Shown: in pieces, positions 1-7,577 of the stretch | How the letters are laid out: every line of letters begins with the position of its first letter | Position numbering within the stretch: the first letter of the stretch is position 1 | Source: Gaiellasilicea sp051005735 | Lineage (GTDB): Bacteria; Actinomycetota; Thermoleophilia; Gaiellales; Gaiellaceae | Assembly (NCBI GenBank): GCA_051005735.1 | Contig: JBPCJB010000126.1 | Location: forward strand, 1-9,657 | Direction of reading: 5' to 3' | DNA length: 9,657 bases | Notes under the pieces: generated by a model | What the model saw: the letters and a program-made list of their open reading frames with translations, nothing else | Told to the model about the DNA's origin: nothing | The model's database searches: none | Position numbers and translations under genes: made by a program

Positions 1-630
1 CCGCTGCGCGAATGGGGCCACGACGCGATGTGGCTCGACTCGCTCCACCACGCGCTGCACGTCGCGCTCACCGGCGAGCGGGACGGCTACTACGCCGCGT
101 TCGACGGCTCGATGGCATCGATCGCGCGCGAGCTTTCGCGGCCGGAGGGCGCGCAGCTCGTCGTCTGCGCCCAGAACCACGACCAGGTCGGCAACCGCGC
201 GATCGGCGATCGGCTCCCGCCCACGAGACTCCGGCTTGCGCAGGCGGTCGTGCTCTTCTCACCGTTCACACCGCTTCTCTTCCAGGGCGAGGAGTACGGC
301 GAGACGGCCCCGTTCCAGTTCTTCACCGACCACCTAGACCCGTTCATCGCCGACGCGACGCGCGAGGGTCGACGGCGCGAGTTCGCGGGATTCGCCGGGT
401 TCGGCGCCGCCGACGTTCCCGATCCGCAGGCGCCCGAGACGTTCCAGCGCTCGAAGCTCTCGCCGCAGCCCGCAGATGAGCTCGTCGCGCGCCTCCTGCG
501 ACTGCGCCGCGGGCTGCCGCGCGAGCTCGAGCTTCGGATCGACGAGGACACACGCACGCTCGAGCTCCGTCGCGGCGCGGCAACCCTGCGCGTCGACTTC
601 GGCAACGAGACCGTAGAGCTCGAAGCTTGA
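1..630 (+). CDS. treZ: Maltooligosyltrehalose trehalohydrolase, C-terminal part (5' end outside window)
   Basis: This is the last 209 residues of a GH13 enzyme that hydrolyses the alpha-1,4 bond next to the trehalose end of maltooligosyltrehalose, releasing free trehalose in the cytoplasm. The reading frame is open from base 1, so the gene begins upstream; the first in-frame ATG (28) lies inside the conserved catalytic barrel and is not the start. Family signatures visible are WLDSLHHALH followed by LTGERDGYY, then QNHDQVGNRAIGDRL, whose Asp (codon at 181-183) corresponds to the conserved region IV acidic residue. PLLFQGEEYGE, PFQFFTDH, REGRRREFAGF and a VPDPQAPETFQRSKL-type segment follow, all typical of TreZ rather than of glycogen branching enzyme. 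The end is a short beta-rich domain. The stop codon overlaps the start of glgX by four bases, and treY follows glgX, which supports the trehalose assignment. The catalytic nucleophile and general acid lie upstream and cannot be checked. Confidence 0.92.
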   Translation, partial: PLREWGHDAMWLDSLHHALHVALTGERDGYYAAFDGSMASIARELSRPEGAQLVVCAQNHDQVGNRAIGDRLPPTRLRLAQAVVLFSPFTPLLFQGEEYGETAPFQFFTDHLDPFIADATREGRRREFAGFAGFGAADVPDPQAPETFQRSKLSPQPADELVARLLRLRRGLPRELELRIDEDTRTLELRRGAATLRVDFGNETVELEA

Positions 631-2735
631 AGGTCTGGCCGGGCAAGCCGTTCCCGCTGGGGCCGAAGTGGGACGGCGAGGGAACGAACTTCTCCCTCTT
701 CAGCGAGCACGCGGAACGGGTCGAGCTCTGCCTCTTCGACGCCGACGACCGCGAGACGCGCCACGAGCTGACCGAGCAAACCGCCTTCAACTGGCACGGC
801 TACCTCCAGGGGGTCGGCCCCGGCCAGCGTTACGGCTACCGGGTCCACGGCCGCTGGACGCCCGACGAGGGGCACCGCTTCAACCCGGCCAAGCTGCTGA
901 TCGACCCGTACGCGAAGTCGATCGAGGGGCCCGTGCTCTGGGATCGCGCGAACACGCTTCCCTACGTGCCCGGCAGTGCGCTCGGCGACCTGGAGCGAGA
1001 CGACGAGGACGACGCGGCGGCGATCCCGAAGGGGATCGTGATCGACGACTCGTTCGACTGGGAGGGCGATCGCCATCTCGAGACTCCGTGGCACGAGACC
1101 GTGATCTACGAGGTTCACGTGAAGGGGTTCACGAAGCAGCTCGCGGGCGTTCGCGAGGACCTGCGCGGCACCTACGCGGGCCTGGCCTCGGAGACCGCGC
1201 TCGCGTATCTCGAGGAGCTCGGGGTCACGGCCGTCGAGCTGCTCCCGATCCACCACATCGCCGGTGAGCACGAGCTCGCGTCGAAGGGCCTCTCGAACTA
1301 CTGGGGCTACAGCGCGATCGGCTACCTCGCGCCCCATGCGGGCTATGCGGCGACGGGCGATCAGGTGCGCGAGTTCAAGGGGATGGTGAAGGCCCTCCAC
1401 CGGGCCGGGATCGAGGTGATCCTCGACGTCGTCTACAACCACACCGCAGAGGGGAACCAGCTCGGCCCGATGCTCTCGTTCAAGGGGATCGACAACCTCT
1501 CCTACTACCGCACGTACGCCGACCGGCCGAGGTTCTACGTGGACTACACCGGGACGGGCAACTCGCTCAACCCGGTTCATCCGTCCGTGCTGCGGCTGAT
1601 CATGGACTCGCTCCGCTACTTCGTGACCGAATGCCACGTCGACGGCTTCCGCTTCGACCTCGCCTCGGCGCTCGCCCGCGAGCTCCACGAGGTGGATCGG
1701 CTCTCGGCCTTCTTCGACATCATCCACCAGGATCCGATCCTCTCCCAGGTGAAGCTGATCGCCGAGCCGTGGGACGTCGGCGAGGGCGGCTACCAGATCG
1801 GCAACTTTCCCGTGCTCTGGACGGAGTGGAACGGGATGTACCGCGACACGATGCGCGATTTCTGGCGGGGCGAGACCGCGGTCGCCGAGTTCGCCTCGCG
1901 CTTCACGGGCTCGAGCGACCTCTACCAGCACGACGGCCGGCGGCCCTTCGCATCGATCAACTTCGTCACCGCGCACGACGGCTTCACGCTCCGCGACCTC
2001 GTCACCTACAACGAGAAGCACAACGAGGCGAACCTCGAGGAGAACCGGGACGGCGACAACCACAACCGGAGCTGGAACCACGGCGTCGAGGGAGAGACCG
2101 ACGATCCGGCAATCAACGAGCAGCGCGAGCGGCAGCAGCGGAACTTCCTCGCGACGCTCTTCCTCTCGCAGGGCGTGCCGATGCTGCTCGGCGGCGACGA
2201 GTTCGCGCGGACGCAGGGTGGCAACAACAACGGCTACTGCCAGGACAACGAGGTCTCCTGGTTCGACTGGCGTCTGGATGAGCGCGCGGAGCGGCTGCTC
2301 GCGTTCACGAAGCGGTTGATCGACTTCCGCTCGCGTCATCCGGTCTTCCGGCGCGCCCACTTCCTTCGCGGCGAGGAGACGCTCGGCTCGGGCTCGCCGG
2401 ATGTCTGGTGGTTCCGTCCCGATGGGCGCAAGATGACGCAGCGGAACTGGCAGGCGGGCGACACGCACACGCTCGGCGTCTTCCTGAACGGGGCCGAGAT
2501 CCCAACCGTGAGCGCGCACGGCGCACCGGTGCTCGACGACACCTTCTTGATCCTCTTCAACGCCTATCGGGAGGCGGTCGTCTTCACGCTGCCGGCCGTC
2601 TCGTTCGGGCGTCGCTGGGAGCAGGAGCTCTCGACGGCGGCGCCGGCACGGGAGGCGGGCGCCGATGTCTTTCCTGCGCGCGGGGTCGTTCCCGTCGAGG
2701 CGCGGTCGCTGGTCGTGCTCCGCCGGATCGCGTAA
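627..2735 (+). CDS. glgX: Glycogen debranching enzyme GlgX/TreX (GH13 isoamylase type)
   Basis: This 702-residue cytoplasmic enzyme hydrolyses alpha-1,6 branch points of glycogen and limit dextrins, supplying linear malto-oligosaccharides. The start is TTG at 627, overlapping the treZ stop as TTGA. It is chosen because the resulting N-terminus, MKVWPGKPFPLG, matches the usual GlgX beginning; no strong Shine-Dalgarno is seen, so translation is probably coupled to treZ. A CBM48-like domain covers about residues 10-100 (GTNFSLFSEHAERVELCLFD). The GH13 barrel shows region I DVVYNH (D267-H272), region II DGFRFD with nucleophile D344, region III AEPWD with acid/base E380, and region IV TAHDGF with D451. 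GlgX hallmarks are YNEKHNEANLEENRDG followed by NHNRSWN, and LGGDEFARTQGGNNNGYCQDNE. A C-terminal beta domain follows from about residue 600. Length is normal for the family. Substrate (glycogen versus starch-like dextrin) is not decided by sequence. Placement between treZ and treY suggests the TreX role in trehalose synthesis. Confidence 0.95.
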   Translation: MKVWPGKPFPLGPKWDGEGTNFSLFSEHAERVELCLFDADDRETRHELTEQTAFNWHGYLQGVGPGQRYGYRVHGRWTPDEGHRFNPAKLLIDPYAKSIEGPVLWDRANTLPYVPGSALGDLERDDEDDAAAIPKGIVIDDSFDWEGDRHLETPWHETVIYEVHVKGFTKQLAGVREDLRGTYAGLASETALAYLEELGVTAVELLPIHHIAGEHELASKGLSNYWGYSAIGYLAPHAGYAATGDQVREFKGMVKALHRAGIEVILDVVYNHTAEGNQLGPMLSFKGIDNLSYYRTYADRPRFYVDYTGTGNSLNPVHPSVLRLIMDSLRYFVTECHVDGFRFDLASALARELHEVDRLSAFFDIIHQDPILSQVKLIAEPWDVGEGGYQIGNFPVLWTEWNGMYRDTMRDFWRGETAVAEFASRFTGSSDLYQHDGRRPFASINFVTAHDGFTLRDLVTYNEKHNEANLEENRDGDNHNRSWNHGVEGETDDPAINEQRERQQRNFLATLFLSQGVPMLLGGDEFARTQGGNNNGYCQDNEVSWFDWRLDERAERLLAFTKRLIDFRSRHPVFRRAHFLRGEETLGSGSPDVWWFRPDGRKMTQRNWQAGDTHTLGVFLNGAEIPTVSAHGAPVLDDTFLILFNAYREAVVFTLPAVSFGRRWEQELSTAAPAREAGADVFPARGVVPVEARSLVVLRRIA

Positions 2736-4667
2736 ATGCCTGCGTTCAGGTGCACGTATCGGCTCCAGCTCGGCCCAGGGCTCGGCTTCGACGAGGCGCG
2801 CGCCCTTGTGCCGTACCTGCGCGACCTCGCGGTCTCGCACCTCTACCTCTCGCCCTCGCTCCAGGCGCGCGCGGGCTCTCCGCACGGCTACGACGTCGTC
2901 GACCCGACGCGGATCTCGGAGGACCTCGGCGGTGAGGAGGCGTTCCGGGCGCTCTGCGGGGCGGCGCAGCAGGCAGGCCTCGGCGTCCTCCTCGACATCG
3001 TCCCGAACCACATGGCGACGAGCGAGGAGGAGAACCCGTTCTGGCGCGATCCACTCTGGCGCGCGAAGTTCTTCGACCTCGACTGGCGCACCGGAACGCA
3101 CCGGCGCTTCTTCGATGTCGGTGAGCTCGCCGGCGTGCGAATGGAGGACCCGGAAGTCTGGGAGACGACGCACGCGAAGGTCGCCGAGCTGGCGCGGGAG
3201 GGGCTGATCGACGGCCTTCGGATCGATCACCCGGACGGGCTCGCGAATCCGCGTCGCTACCTGGAGCGGCTGCGCGAGGCCGGGATCGAGCGCGTCTGGA
3301 TCGAGAAGATCCTCGAGCCCGGCGAGCGCTTGCGTGACTGGCCGGTCGAGGGGACCGTCGGCTACGAGTTCCTGAACGACGTCGGAGCGCTCTTCGTCGA
3401 TCCGGCCGGCGAGGAGCCGTTGACGCGGTTCTACGAGGAGCTCACGGGCGATCGGCGCTCGTTCGATGAGCACGCGGCCGCCGCGAAGCTCCGGGAGGCG
3501 CGGACGACGTTCGCCGACGAGGTGGAGCAGCTTGCTGCGAAGCTGCCGTTCAAGGTTGATCTCGGGCTCGCGCTCGCGTCGTTCCACGTCTACCGGACAT
3601 ACGTCGAGCCGGACTCGGCTCTCGTCGCGCCCGAGGACGTCGGGGCCGTGCGCGCCGCCGGTGTCCCGTCCGAGCTCGAGCGCATCCTCCTCTGCGAGGA
3701 GCGCGGCCACGACGCCTTCGTCCAGCGGTTCCAGCAGACGACTCCGCCTGTGCACGCGAAGGGGGTCGAGGATACGGCGTTTTACCGCTGGAACCGGCTC
3801 GTGGCGCTGAACGAGGTCGGCGGCGATCCGATGCGCTTCTCGCTCTCCGTCGAGGACTTCCACCGCGCGAACCTCGAGCGGGGCGAGCGCTTCCCGCTGC
3901 ACCTGCTCTCGACGACGACCCACGATACGAAGCGGAGCGCGGATACGCGCGCTCGGATCGGCGTGCTCGCGTCGGTGGCGGACGAGTGGATCGCGCGCGT
4001 GGGGCGCTGGCACGAGCTGACGGGCGGGACGGAGGATCCGAACGAGGAGTACCTCGTCTACCAGACGCTCGTCGGGACGTGGCCGATCGAGGGCGCGCGG
4101 TTGGAGCAGTACCTGGAGAAGGCGTTGCGCGAGGCGAAGGTGAATACGACCTGGGTCGATCAGAACCTGGCGTGGGAGGGGCGCGTGAAGGCGTGGGCGA
4201 CCGGTTTGCTCTCGCACGAGGGGTTCCTCGCCGACTTCGTTCCCTTCGCCGAGCGGATCGCGGCCCGCGGTCGCGACGTCTCGCTCGGGCAGGTGCTGCT
4301 CAAGCTGACGTGCCCGGGCGTGCCGGACATCTACGGCGGCGACGAGGTCGAGCTGCTCGCGCTCGTCGATCCCGACAACCGCCGCCCGGTCGACTGGGCC
4401 GGGCTGCGGGCGGCGCTCGACTCCGCCGAGCCGCCGCCGAAGCTCGCCCTGATCCGGCGCACGCTCGCTCTACGCGCCCGCCGCCCGGCCGCGTTCGCGG
4501 GACGCTACGAGCCGCTCGAGGCAGGCGCCGATACGTGCGCGTTCCTGCGCGGCGGCGAGGTGCTCGTCGCGGTCGCGCTCCGCGGCGACCTCGCCCCGCT
4601 GGAGATCGCCGGCGACTGGCGCGACGTCCTCCGCCGTCCAACGCTCCTCCTCGCCGAACGGGTCTAA
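2736..4667 (+). CDS. treY: Maltooligosyltrehalose synthase (compact form)
   Basis: This 643-residue GH13-type enzyme converts the reducing-end alpha-1,4 bond of linear malto-oligosaccharides into the alpha,alpha-1,1 bond of maltooligosyltrehalose, the substrate of TreZ. The ATG follows the glgX stop without a gap (TAAATG); there is no clear Shine-Dalgarno, so coupled translation is likely. The start gives MPAFRCTYRLQLGPGLGFD, the expected TreY N-terminus. Motifs are HLYLSPSLQARAGSPHGYDV, DIVPNHMA (D87-M93), DGLRIDHPDG with nucleophile D164, WIEKILEPGE with acid/base E190, AKGVEDTAFYRWNRL, TTTHDTKRSADTRARIG with D397, and KLTCPGVPDIYGGDEVELL followed by LVDPDNRRPVDW. All three catalytic carboxylates are present. 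The protein is shorter than the TreY proteins I know: the block normally lying between FFDIDW and RRFFD is only about six residues (F112-W117 to R124-D127), the helical part before FHVYRTYV is contracted, and the C-terminus is brief. Because the catalytic motifs are intact and in frame, I call it functional. Confidence 0.93.
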   Translation: MPAFRCTYRLQLGPGLGFDEARALVPYLRDLAVSHLYLSPSLQARAGSPHGYDVVDPTRISEDLGGEEAFRALCGAAQQAGLGVLLDIVPNHMATSEEENPFWRDPLWRAKFFDLDWRTGTHRRFFDVGELAGVRMEDPEVWETTHAKVAELAREGLIDGLRIDHPDGLANPRRYLERLREAGIERVWIEKILEPGERLRDWPVEGTVGYEFLNDVGALFVDPAGEEPLTRFYEELTGDRRSFDEHAAAAKLREARTTFADEVEQLAAKLPFKVDLGLALASFHVYRTYVEPDSALVAPEDVGAVRAAGVPSELERILLCEERGHDAFVQRFQQTTPPVHAKGVEDTAFYRWNRLVALNEVGGDPMRFSLSVEDFHRANLERGERFPLHLLSTTTHDTKRSADTRARIGVLASVADEWIARVGRWHELTGGTEDPNEEYLVYQTLVGTWPIEGARLEQYLEKALREAKVNTTWVDQNLAWEGRVKAWATGLLSHEGFLADFVPFAERIAARGRDVSLGQVLLKLTCPGVPDIYGGDEVELLALVDPDNRRPVDWAGLRAALDSAEPPPKLALIRRTLALRARRPAAFAGRYEPLEAGADTCAFLRGGEVLVAVALRGDLAPLEIAGDWRDVLRRPTLLLAERV

Positions 4668-4673
4668 GCGGGC

Positions 4674-4689
4674 CCTCTCCCCGGAGAGG
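4674..4689 (+). terminator. GC-rich hairpin just downstream of treY, possible terminator
   Basis: CCTCTCC at 4674-4680 is the reverse complement of GGAGAGG at 4683-4689. With a four-base loop this leaves a six-base-pair stem beginning six bases after the treY stop. No T-run follows, so it is not a classical intrinsic terminator; it could act as a 3'-end stabiliser or as part of a larger convergent-gene terminator. Confidence 0.35.
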
Positions 4690-4700
4690 CCTACTTGCAT

Positions 4701-4772
4701 GTCCGAAAAGGACGTGTCTGCTAGCCCCACTGTCCAGGGCCAGCCCCTGGACGCGTCCGAACGGGACGTGTC
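4701..4772. repeat. Pair of 18-bp direct repeats, each containing a small palindrome
   Basis: GTCCGAAAAGGACGTGTC (4701-4718) and GTCCGAACGGGACGTGTC (4755-4772) agree at 16 of 18 positions and are both followed within a few bases by CTAG. Each contains an inverted repeat GTCC-N5-GGAC. Counting G-T pairs, each stem can extend outward to about eight pairs (4697-4717 and 4751-4771). The two copies flank the central hairpin at 4732-4752. The second copy ends four bases before the minus-strand gene's stop codon. This could be a bidirectional terminator, a protein-binding site or one member of a dispersed repeat family; the window alone cannot decide. Confidence 0.7.
4732..4752. terminator. Perfect 8-bp stem-loop between convergent genes, candidate bidirectional terminator
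   Basis: GTCCAGGG (4732-4739) and CCCTGGAC (4745-4752) are exact reverse complements separated by a five-base CCAGC loop. The position between the converging treY and c-di-GMP genes favours termination in both directions. No U-tract follows on either strand, so it would be an atypical terminator. It shares bases 4751-4752 with the extended stem of the downstream repeat copy, so the two folds may compete. Confidence 0.5.
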
Positions 4773-4775
4773 GCT

Positions 4776-7490
4776 CTAGGACGAGGGCGGAGCCTCGAGC
4801 AGGCGCACGCACACGGCGACGACCTGCGGGTCGAACTGGGTGCCCGCAGCCTCCACGAGCCGCCGCAGCGCCTCCTCGACCTCGAGCTTCGCGCGGTAGG
4901 GGCGGTCGGTCGTCATCGCGTGGAAGGCATCGCAGGCAAAGATGATCCGGGCCTCGAGCGGAATCTCCTCGCCGGTTTTTCGATCGGGATAGCCCCGGCC
5001 GTCCCAGCGCTCGTGGCAGGCGCGCACGATCGAGCAGACGTCCTCGAGCTGGTCGATCGGGGCGAGGATCCTGGCGCCGAGCTCGGGATGGGTCTCGATC
5101 AGCGCGCGCTCGTCGTCGGACAGCGGGCCCGGCTTCAGGAGGACGGAGTTCGGGATCCCGATCTTGCCGATGTCGTGGAAGAGAGCGCCGAGCTCGAGGC
5201 GCTTCAGTGTGTCGCCGTCCAGTCCGAGCTCCTGGCCGACCCTGAGCGCGGTGTCCGTGATCCAGCGCGCGTGCGAGGAGGTGTACTGGTCGCGCGCCTC
5301 GAGGGCGTTCGCGAGCGCCTCGACGGTGGAGAGGAACGTTCGCTCCAGCGACTCGAAGCTGGTCGCGTTCGCGAGCGCGAGCTTCGCCTGATGCGCGAGA
5401 CCGCCGAGTAGCTCGAGCTCTCGCTGGCCGTAAAGGCTGTCCTCGGCCGAGCCGACCGCGATCGTGCCCCAGCGCCCATCGAACGAGAACGGCGCGATCG
5501 CGAATTGCCCGGAGCCGCCGGCAGGCGGGTCCGCGAACGCCGCGTCCTCCGACGGGGAGAGCAGATACGGCTCGGTCTGAGCGGTGAACGGGGCGATCGC
5601 GAGCGCTGGGAAGCGGCGCGAGGCGAGGCGGCTCCGGTCCTCGTATCCGGTCCCGGCACAGCAGACGAGGTCGCCGGTCTCGAGCTCCTGCAGCCAGAGG
5701 GATGCGTGCGGCGCTCCGAGCAGCCGAGCCGACCCGTCGACCACGCGCGCGTAGACGCTCTCGAGCCCCTCGGCGGCTGCGAGGTCGCGACTGAAGTCGA
5801 GCAGCGCATGCGCGCTCTGGGCCTCCCGCTTCTGTGCTTCGTAGAGCCGGGCGTTCTCGAGCGCCACGGCCGCGTGTCCGGCCAGCACCTCGAGCAGGCG
5901 CATGTCGTCGTCGTCGAGCTGGCCGATCCCGAGCTTGGAGACGACGATCACGCCGAGCACCCGGCTCCCGAGATTGAGCGGGACGGCGATCACGGACTCC
6001 TCGATCGGGTGGGTGCCTTCGATCTCGACCGCGAGCTCGCACTTCGCCGCATCGGGGAGCAGGAGCGACTGACCGTGCTCGGCGACCCAACCGGTGAAGC
6101 CGTCGCCGACCTTCGTCGCGAGGACGTCGAAGGCGGCTCCGTCCGACCCGGCGAGATCGCCCTGGAAGGCGATCGGGGAGAGGTTGTCGCCCTCGCGCAA
6201 GAAGATGCGGCAGTTGTGGTAGTCGATCAGGAGGCGAAGCTCGTTTGCGATCGCCATCCCGATCTCCCGGACGCCGTTGAGCCGGTTCAGCTTGCCCACG
6301 AGCGACTGCAGGAGCTTCAAGTGCGCGATCGAGCGGACGTCGTCGCGCCGGCCTTCCGGCTCGCCCGGCCGCTCGCTCTCGTCCTCGCCGAAGAGGACGA
6401 CCTGGCTCTTGCCCCGCGCCTTGGCCGTCATCATCGCCGCCTCCGCGCAGGCAACGAGCTCGCGGGGATTGGCCGCGTGCCGGGGGCCGTGCGCGACTCC
6501 GATCGAGATCGAGATCCGGCCGGCCACGTCGAGCTCAACCTCGTCCAGGCGCTGCGTGAGGCGGCCCGCAAGCGAGATCGCGTGCGCCTCCTCATTCGCC
6601 GGCACGATCACGGCGAACTCCTCGCCGCCGATCCGGCAGACGACGTCGGTCGAGCGCACGGTCGCGCGGAGGTGATCTGCGAGCTCCGCGAGCACGAGGT
6701 CGCCAACCGCATGGCCGTAGACGTCGTTCACCTTCTTGAAGTCGTCGATGTCGGCCATCAGGACGGCCACGGACTCCTGTGCGCCCGAGGCGCGTGTCAG
6801 CTCGCGGCGCAGCCGCTCGTGGAAGTAGCGATGGTTGAAGAGGCCGGTGAGCGAGTCCGTCTGCGCCTGGTGCTCGAGCCGCTCGCGGATGTGGGCGTTG
6901 TCGAGGGCGAGCGCGGCCGCATCGCCAAAGCGCTTCGCGAGCTCGAATTCCTGCTCGCCGAACGAGGCGTCCTCGCCGATCCGGTAGATGTTGAACGTCC
7001 CCTTGAGCAGGCCGCGGGCGATCATCGGGATCACGATCAGCGCCTCGGGCTCCACGGGCGTGCCGGGGACGAAGCGCACGAGCGGATGCAGATGCGCCTG
7101 ATTCGCGAGCACGGCCTCGCGCTGCTCGACGGCCCAGCCGGTGATCCCCTCGCCGTACGGAAAGCGCTCGCTCAGGATCTCGTCCGCCCATTCGCTCCGC
7201 ACGAGCCGGGGCACGAGCTCGCGGCGCGGCTCGTCGGCCTCGTAGACGTGCAGGGCCTCGTAAGGGATCAGCTCGGCGAGCGCATCGGCGATCCGGTCGA
7301 GCAGGGCATCGAGGCTCTGCTCCGAGAGCAGGTCGTGGTAGACGTCGGAGAGCCGCCGATACGAGTCGACGAGCCCGTCGTCGACCGGCTCCGGGCCCAA
7401 GGCGGGACTGAGCTCGGGCGCGAGCTCGGGCGTGACCAGCCGAATCAGGTTGCCGGCGCGGTCGGGGTCTGAGCGAGCTGGGTCTTTCAT
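4776..7490 (-). CDS. GAF-GGDEF-GAF-GAF-HD-GYP hybrid cyclic-di-GMP signalling protein
   Basis: This 904-residue protein has no signal peptide or membrane segment and is probably cytoplasmic. Approximate domain order is GAF 45-200, GGDEF 205-370, GAF 385-550, GAF 555-712 and HD-GYP 717-895. The GGDEF domain shows TDSLTGLFNHRYF, metal Asp D247, FKKVND then GH at 259-260, and active-site GGEEF at 288-292. An inhibitory-site motif, RSTD, is at 279-282, so product-inhibited diguanylate cyclase activity is expected. The HD-GYP domain shows H740, HDIGKIGIP (H772, D773), HPELG (H801), HERWDGRGYP (H826-P835) and D854. This family hydrolyses c-di-GMP through a metal centre. The first His of the usual HHE triplet is Cys (C825), which may be a lineage variant. 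The start at 7490 (MKDPARSD) is chosen over the longer frame up to 7643 because GGAGG lies seven bases upstream and the extension overlaps the divergent gene. The GAF domains probably sense small ligands or mediate dimerisation; ligands are unknown. It lies divergent to a two-component operon. Confidence 0.93.
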   Translation of the reverse strand: MKDPARSDPDRAGNLIRLVTPELAPELSPALGPEPVDDGLVDSYRRLSDVYHDLLSEQSLDALLDRIADALAELIPYEALHVYEADEPRRELVPRLVRSEWADEILSERFPYGEGITGWAVEQREAVLANQAHLHPLVRFVPGTPVEPEALIVIPMIARGLLKGTFNIYRIGEDASFGEQEFELAKRFGDAAALALDNAHIRERLEHQAQTDSLTGLFNHRYFHERLRRELTRASGAQESVAVLMADIDDFKKVNDVYGHAVGDLVLAELADHLRATVRSTDVVCRIGGEEFAVIVPANEEAHAISLAGRLTQRLDEVELDVAGRISISIGVAHGPRHAANPRELVACAEAAMMTAKARGKSQVVLFGEDESERPGEPEGRRDDVRSIAHLKLLQSLVGKLNRLNGVREIGMAIANELRLLIDYHNCRIFLREGDNLSPIAFQGDLAGSDGAAFDVLATKVGDGFTGWVAEHGQSLLLPDAAKCELAVEIEGTHPIEESVIAVPLNLGSRVLGVIVVSKLGIGQLDDDDMRLLEVLAGHAAVALENARLYEAQKREAQSAHALLDFSRDLAAAEGLESVYARVVDGSARLLGAPHASLWLQELETGDLVCCAGTGYEDRSRLASRRFPALAIAPFTAQTEPYLLSPSEDAAFADPPAGGSGQFAIAPFSFDGRWGTIAVGSAEDSLYGQRELELLGGLAHQAKLALANATSFESLERTFLSTVEALANALEARDQYTSSHARWITDTALRVGQELGLDGDTLKRLELGALFHDIGKIGIPNSVLLKPGPLSDDERALIETHPELGARILAPIDQLEDVCSIVRACHERWDGRGYPDRKTGEEIPLEARIIFACDAFHAMTTDRPYRAKLEVEEALRRLVEAAGTQFDPQVVAVCVRLLEAPPSS

Positions 7491-7497
7491 CGAGGTG

Positions 7498-7502
7498 CCT
7501 CC
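7498..7502 (-). promoter_or_regulatory. Ribosome binding site fixing the start of the GGDEF/HD-GYP gene
   Basis: On the minus strand the sequence reads GGAGG-CACCTCG-ATG, a perfect Shine-Dalgarno core seven bases before the ATG at 7490. It excludes the upstream in-frame ATG at 7643, which has no comparable site and would run through the divergent promoter region. Confidence 0.8.
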
Positions 7503-7548
7503 AGCATCGGGCGTTTCCGACTTTCGCCCCTCCCTCGTTTGGGGGACT

Positions 7549-7577
7549 CGGACAGCCACCGCCGCGCCGACTACACT
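7549..7577 (+). promoter_or_regulatory. Candidate sigma-70-like promoter for the two-component operon
   Basis: CGGACA (7549-7554, 4 of 6 with TTGACA) and TACACT (7572-7577, fits TANANT) are separated by 17 bases, upstream of the response regulator start at 7595. Transcription would begin near 7584, leaving a leader of about 11 bases that contains the G-run used as a weak ribosome binding site. Position and spacing are good but the match is only moderate. No clear promoter for the divergent minus-strand gene is seen in the same 104-base gap. Confidence 0.4.

Noticed and set aside
90..4217. Very long open frame (about 1375 codons) on the minus strand opposite treZ, glgX and treY
   Set aside because: It is antisense to three well-identified GH13 genes, its translation is rich in Arg, Val, Leu and Glu with no recognisable domain, and such open antisense frames are expected at this GC content and codon bias.
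2736..4667. TreY as a pseudogene because of its short length
   Set aside because: The frame is uninterrupted, catalytic motifs are in order and intact, and the missing segments are in-frame contractions outside them.
4701..4772. Possible CRISPR array or att-site pair
   Set aside because: There are only two imperfect short repeats, the segment between them is itself palindromic, and no cas, integrase or transposase gene is nearby.
4300..6090. Minus-strand open frame of about 596 codons overlapping treY and the HD-GYP gene
   Set aside because: It is an Arg/Ala-rich frame shifted within the real minus-strand gene, and it runs across the hairpin-rich gap and into treY antisense.
5505..7472. Long plus-strand open frame (about 655 codons) opposite the GGDEF/HD-GYP gene
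   Set aside because: It mirrors the codons of the real minus-strand gene and shows no domain, no ribosome binding site and low-complexity composition.
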